Source: Dissophora ornata
Taxonomy: Eukaryota; Mortierellomycota; Mortierellomycetes; Mortierellales; Mortierellaceae
DNA: 14,159 bases
NCBI GenBank assembly: GCA_025201705.1
Contig: MU617390.1
Location: 1-14,159 of the forward strand
Direction of reading: 5' to 3'
Positions 12,173-14,159 of this stretch are shown in pieces. The first letter of the stretch is position 1. Each line of letters begins with the position of its first letter. The position numbers and the translations under genes are program-made. The notes under the pieces were generated by a model. The model was not told the origin of the DNA. It saw only the letters and a list, made by a program, of their open reading frames with translations, and ran no database searches.

Positions 12173-13546
12173 TTACTCCAAAGAGACGGTGGCGCCCAGA
12201 TCCTCAAGGGTCTTCTTCAGCTTCTCGGCGTCAGCCTTGTTCAAGTTCTCCTTGACGACCTTTGGTGCGCCCTCGACGAACTTCTTGGCCTATGGATACG
12301 AAAAGGAATGGCAATTAACGGGATCAGTCCATCGTCCTATGCTTCTTTTTTTTCGTGTATTCCTGTCACAATGGCTCAAGATCGATATTTAGTCCGTGTA
12401 TTCCTTTACCTCGACCAGGTTGATGCCAGGGATGATGTTCTTGATCTCACGGATCAACTTTGCCTTGGCAGCAGCATCAAACTTCTCGAGCTTGACGTTG
12501 AACTCAGTCTTCTCCACGACCTTCTCCTCCTATTGTATCACAGTCGTCACGCTATTAGCCAAACTCCATGAAACGATATTTGAAGATGTATAGAAATGTG
12601 CAATATACAGCATATCGCCAGATTTTACCTCGACAGGGGCAGCAGCAGTAGCAGCGCCACCAGCGGGGGCACCACCGACAGGCATGGCAATCTCCTGAAT
12701 GTTCAAACGGGTCTATCGAGTAAAATTGAAGAAAGAGCGACATATACGGGGGTGATCAGACTCATTGCTCGTCAGTTGATCGTCCCCGATGACATCCACT
12801 GGCTCCGTTCCTTGAACGCCACTGAAGACGGCAAAATGCCCCTCCCGATCTACAGTTCCTTTTGAAAGAATCCCTTGCTGGTTCCTGTTTCCAGCCTGCA
12901 AGACATATATACCTTCAACAGAGAGACCAAGTCAGCAGTCTGGAGAAGGGTCAATCCCGAGATCTGGTCAACGATCGAGACAATCTTGGGATCCACATCC
13001 TTGCTGGCACCGGGAGCATCCAACTTGTCAACTGAAGACGAGTAGTTGGCAACCCTGCTGACAACCACACGAGGTGCAATTCTATAGGGGTGTAGCATAG
13101 CAAAGATCAACACCAATTCTTTTTTTTTGACGAGCGTAGGAGAAGGAATGGAATCAACCGCGTGAGGGCGGACAACAAACTCAAGGGTCTGTACCTGGAA
13201 ACGGTGCGGGGGGCGAGACGGGCAGAGACAGTGCGCAACTAAATTGGCAATAGCCGACGTAGATGTAAAGTCGCGGGGGGAGGAAAACGTGTTAGGGATA
13301 GATATTTCATGGAATATGAACGCTGTAATATATCTTGTGCGTGACTGATTGCATGGTGAGTGCTAGAGTTGTATCCCGAGGTGGGTGTAACAGGCGTCGG
13401 TGTTCGTTTTTTCTGCTGATCCCGAAGTTCCTGATCAGTTTCCACAGTCAGTGATAGCTGAGCGAAACGGATCACGTTCTTGTAGTCGGATTATTATTAA
13501 GGGAGTATGAAAGAGTTGTCTTCATGTCTAGCGTTCCTATTACCAT
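12173..13546 (-). CDS. MRPL12: Mitochondrial large-subunit ribosomal protein bL12m
   Basis: Six exons: 13546-13544, 13238-13195, 13081-12913, 12712-12629, 12529-12410, 12289-12173; 537 nt, 178 aa. It is the L7/L12 stalk protein that recruits translation factors to the mitochondrial ribosome. The N-terminus [16 protein letters not shown] is an Arg-rich, acid-free presequence reaching about residue 35. The dimerisation domain follows (about 45-80: [24 protein letters not shown]), then the Gly/Ala/Pro hinge (about 83-99). The globular C-terminal domain (101-178) has [18 protein letters not shown]-like [21 protein letters not shown], and the [17 protein letters not shown] end typical of bL12. Exons 2-6 are secure. 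Exon 1 is inferred: the frame upstream of exon 2 stops at the acceptor TAG, so the Met must be spliced in. ATG 13546 in CACCATGG is directly followed by a GTAATA donor. Confidence 0.93.
13239..13543 (-). other. bL12m intron 1 (305 nt), directly after the ATG
   Basis: The donor GTAATA abuts the start codon; the acceptor is CAATTTAG. If the intron is retained, translation from the same ATG gives a 24-residue peptide and stops at TGA. Later ATGs inside the intron also end before or at the acceptor TAG. Confidence 0.7.
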
Positions 13547-13800
13547 GGTGATTGAATGTGGATGCAGTGTGCGAGAGAGAATGGAAATGAGGAGGATGCG
13601 AATGTGTGTGCCTTCAATGGGTATCCGGAAAGTGTAAACAAAAATAGGGCAGGAAGCAGCCACCGTCGTCTGTGCTTCGTTCACCGTGCAAGTCACGTCT
13701 TTCTGTCTCACAGAGTTCGCGCTCTCTCTCTCTCTCTGGCTGGGAGAACGCGCCTCATAAATAGCGCTTTATTGTATGTGTTGGGCTATTGTAACTCATT
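13547..13800 (-). promoter_or_regulatory. bL12m promoter and 5' leader
   Basis: On the minus strand a TATA-like TATTTATG lies at 13756-13763, about 210 nt before the ATG. The sequence between contains no other ATG, which favours 13546 as the start. It includes an (AG)8 run and ends in a C/T-rich leader (CATCCTCCTCATTTCC). Confidence 0.5.
13722..13737. repeat. (CT)8 microsatellite
   Basis: Eight CT units on the plus strand, (AG)8 in the bL12m leader sense, just downstream of the TATA-like element. Confidence 0.85.
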
Positions 13801-14159
13801 CTAAAACAATGCACACAGAAGGCGTTTTTCTTGTCCAAGGAACTTACTTTCACGCCTGGGAAAGGAAACATGTCGCTTTGGGAAAGCCCTTTCCACAATT
13901 TTTGATCGGACGACTGCTGTGGTGGAGAGCGCTAGACGAGGACGGGAAATAGAGAGAATCGATCATCCATCCCCCCCTATTGTTTTGGCGAGAGAATCAT
14001 TTTCTTTGTAACTTTTTTCGACAATTTTTGTTCTTATTATTATTATCCTTTGTCATGGCATGAGATGCTTTTTTTTCCTCGTTCCTGATCTTTTTACACC
14101 AAAGAAGGTGTTGTTTTCTTTGTCTTTTTTTTTTTTCTTTTTTTTCTTCTGTTTTCTTT
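13801..14159. other. Intergenic, T/C-rich, no convincing gene
   Basis: A short open frame of 47 codons (ATG 13809 to TAG 13952) is the only sizeable plus-strand frame, and I do not recognise it. From about 13970 the plus strand becomes T-rich, with a TTATTATTATTATCC stretch and a T/C tract at 14104-14159 running to the edge. This could be the promoter or leader of a plus-strand gene beyond the window; no tRNA or rRNA is seen. Confidence 0.5.
14120..14159. repeat. T-rich low-complexity tract at window edge
   Basis: Long T runs broken by single C or G, continuing to the last base. This is low-complexity sequence of unknown extent. Confidence 0.85.

Noticed and set aside
13239..13475. bL12m N-terminus from the internal MKYLSLTR frame
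   Set aside because: The frame ends at the TAG that forms the exon 2 acceptor, so it cannot join bL12m without a donor, and no suitable donor was seen.
13809..13952. 47-codon frame as a small gene
   Set aside because: No recognisable motif, no clear promoter or poly(A) context, and this length arises by chance.

Overview
The window looks like nuclear DNA of an intron-rich early-diverging fungus. Mucoromycota, most likely Mortierellomycotina, is my best guess. The grounds are short introns (mostly 87-151 nt) within strongly conserved fungal genes, pyrimidine-rich leaders and a glutamine-rich zinc-finger protein. The lineage call is inference from style and protein similarity; no species marker is present.

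Layout, left to right. (1) 1-2337 (+): the 3' part of a poly-Q, Ser/Pro-rich C2H2 zinc-finger transcription factor that runs off the left edge. (2) 2460-4970 (-), convergent with it: an ATP-dependent DNA ligase of the phage-T4-like type with a mitochondrial-looking presequence. Its single intron ends in a 49-base homopolymer directly against the 3' splice site. (3) 5183-8876 (-): a complete NEDD4-family HECT E3 ubiquitin ligase (RSP5/Pub1 orthologue, 822 aa) rebuilt from eight exons, including 23-nt and 20-nt first exons and a GC-AG intron. (4) 9131-10852 (+), divergent from RSP5 across 254 bp: NCS6/CTU1, the wobble-uridine tRNA thiolase (five exons, 423 aa). (5) 11093-11842 (+): a 173-aa four-helix membrane protein, weakly DUF1294-like (three exons). 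(6) 12173-13546 (-): mitochondrial ribosomal protein bL12m (six exons, 178 aa), whose first coding exon is only the ATG. (7) 13547-14159: its promoter side and a T/C-rich stretch in which I see no convincing gene.

The genes do not form a pathway. They are housekeeping or regulatory genes in ordinary eukaryotic order. Two products probably act in mitochondria (ligase, bL12m), one in ubiquitin-dependent trafficking and turnover (RSP5) and one in translation fidelity (NCS6). The exon models were assembled by hand, using reading frame plus recalled family sequence. Every junction keeps frame and restores a conserved motif where one exists.

I see no new multi-gene system, mobile element, CRISPR array or RNA gene. 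The unusual signals are mostly in gene architecture: a T4-like organellar ligase, a poly-A-terminated intron, micro-exons, a start-codon-only exon, and a strong bias to TAG acceptors (17 of 19 introns).
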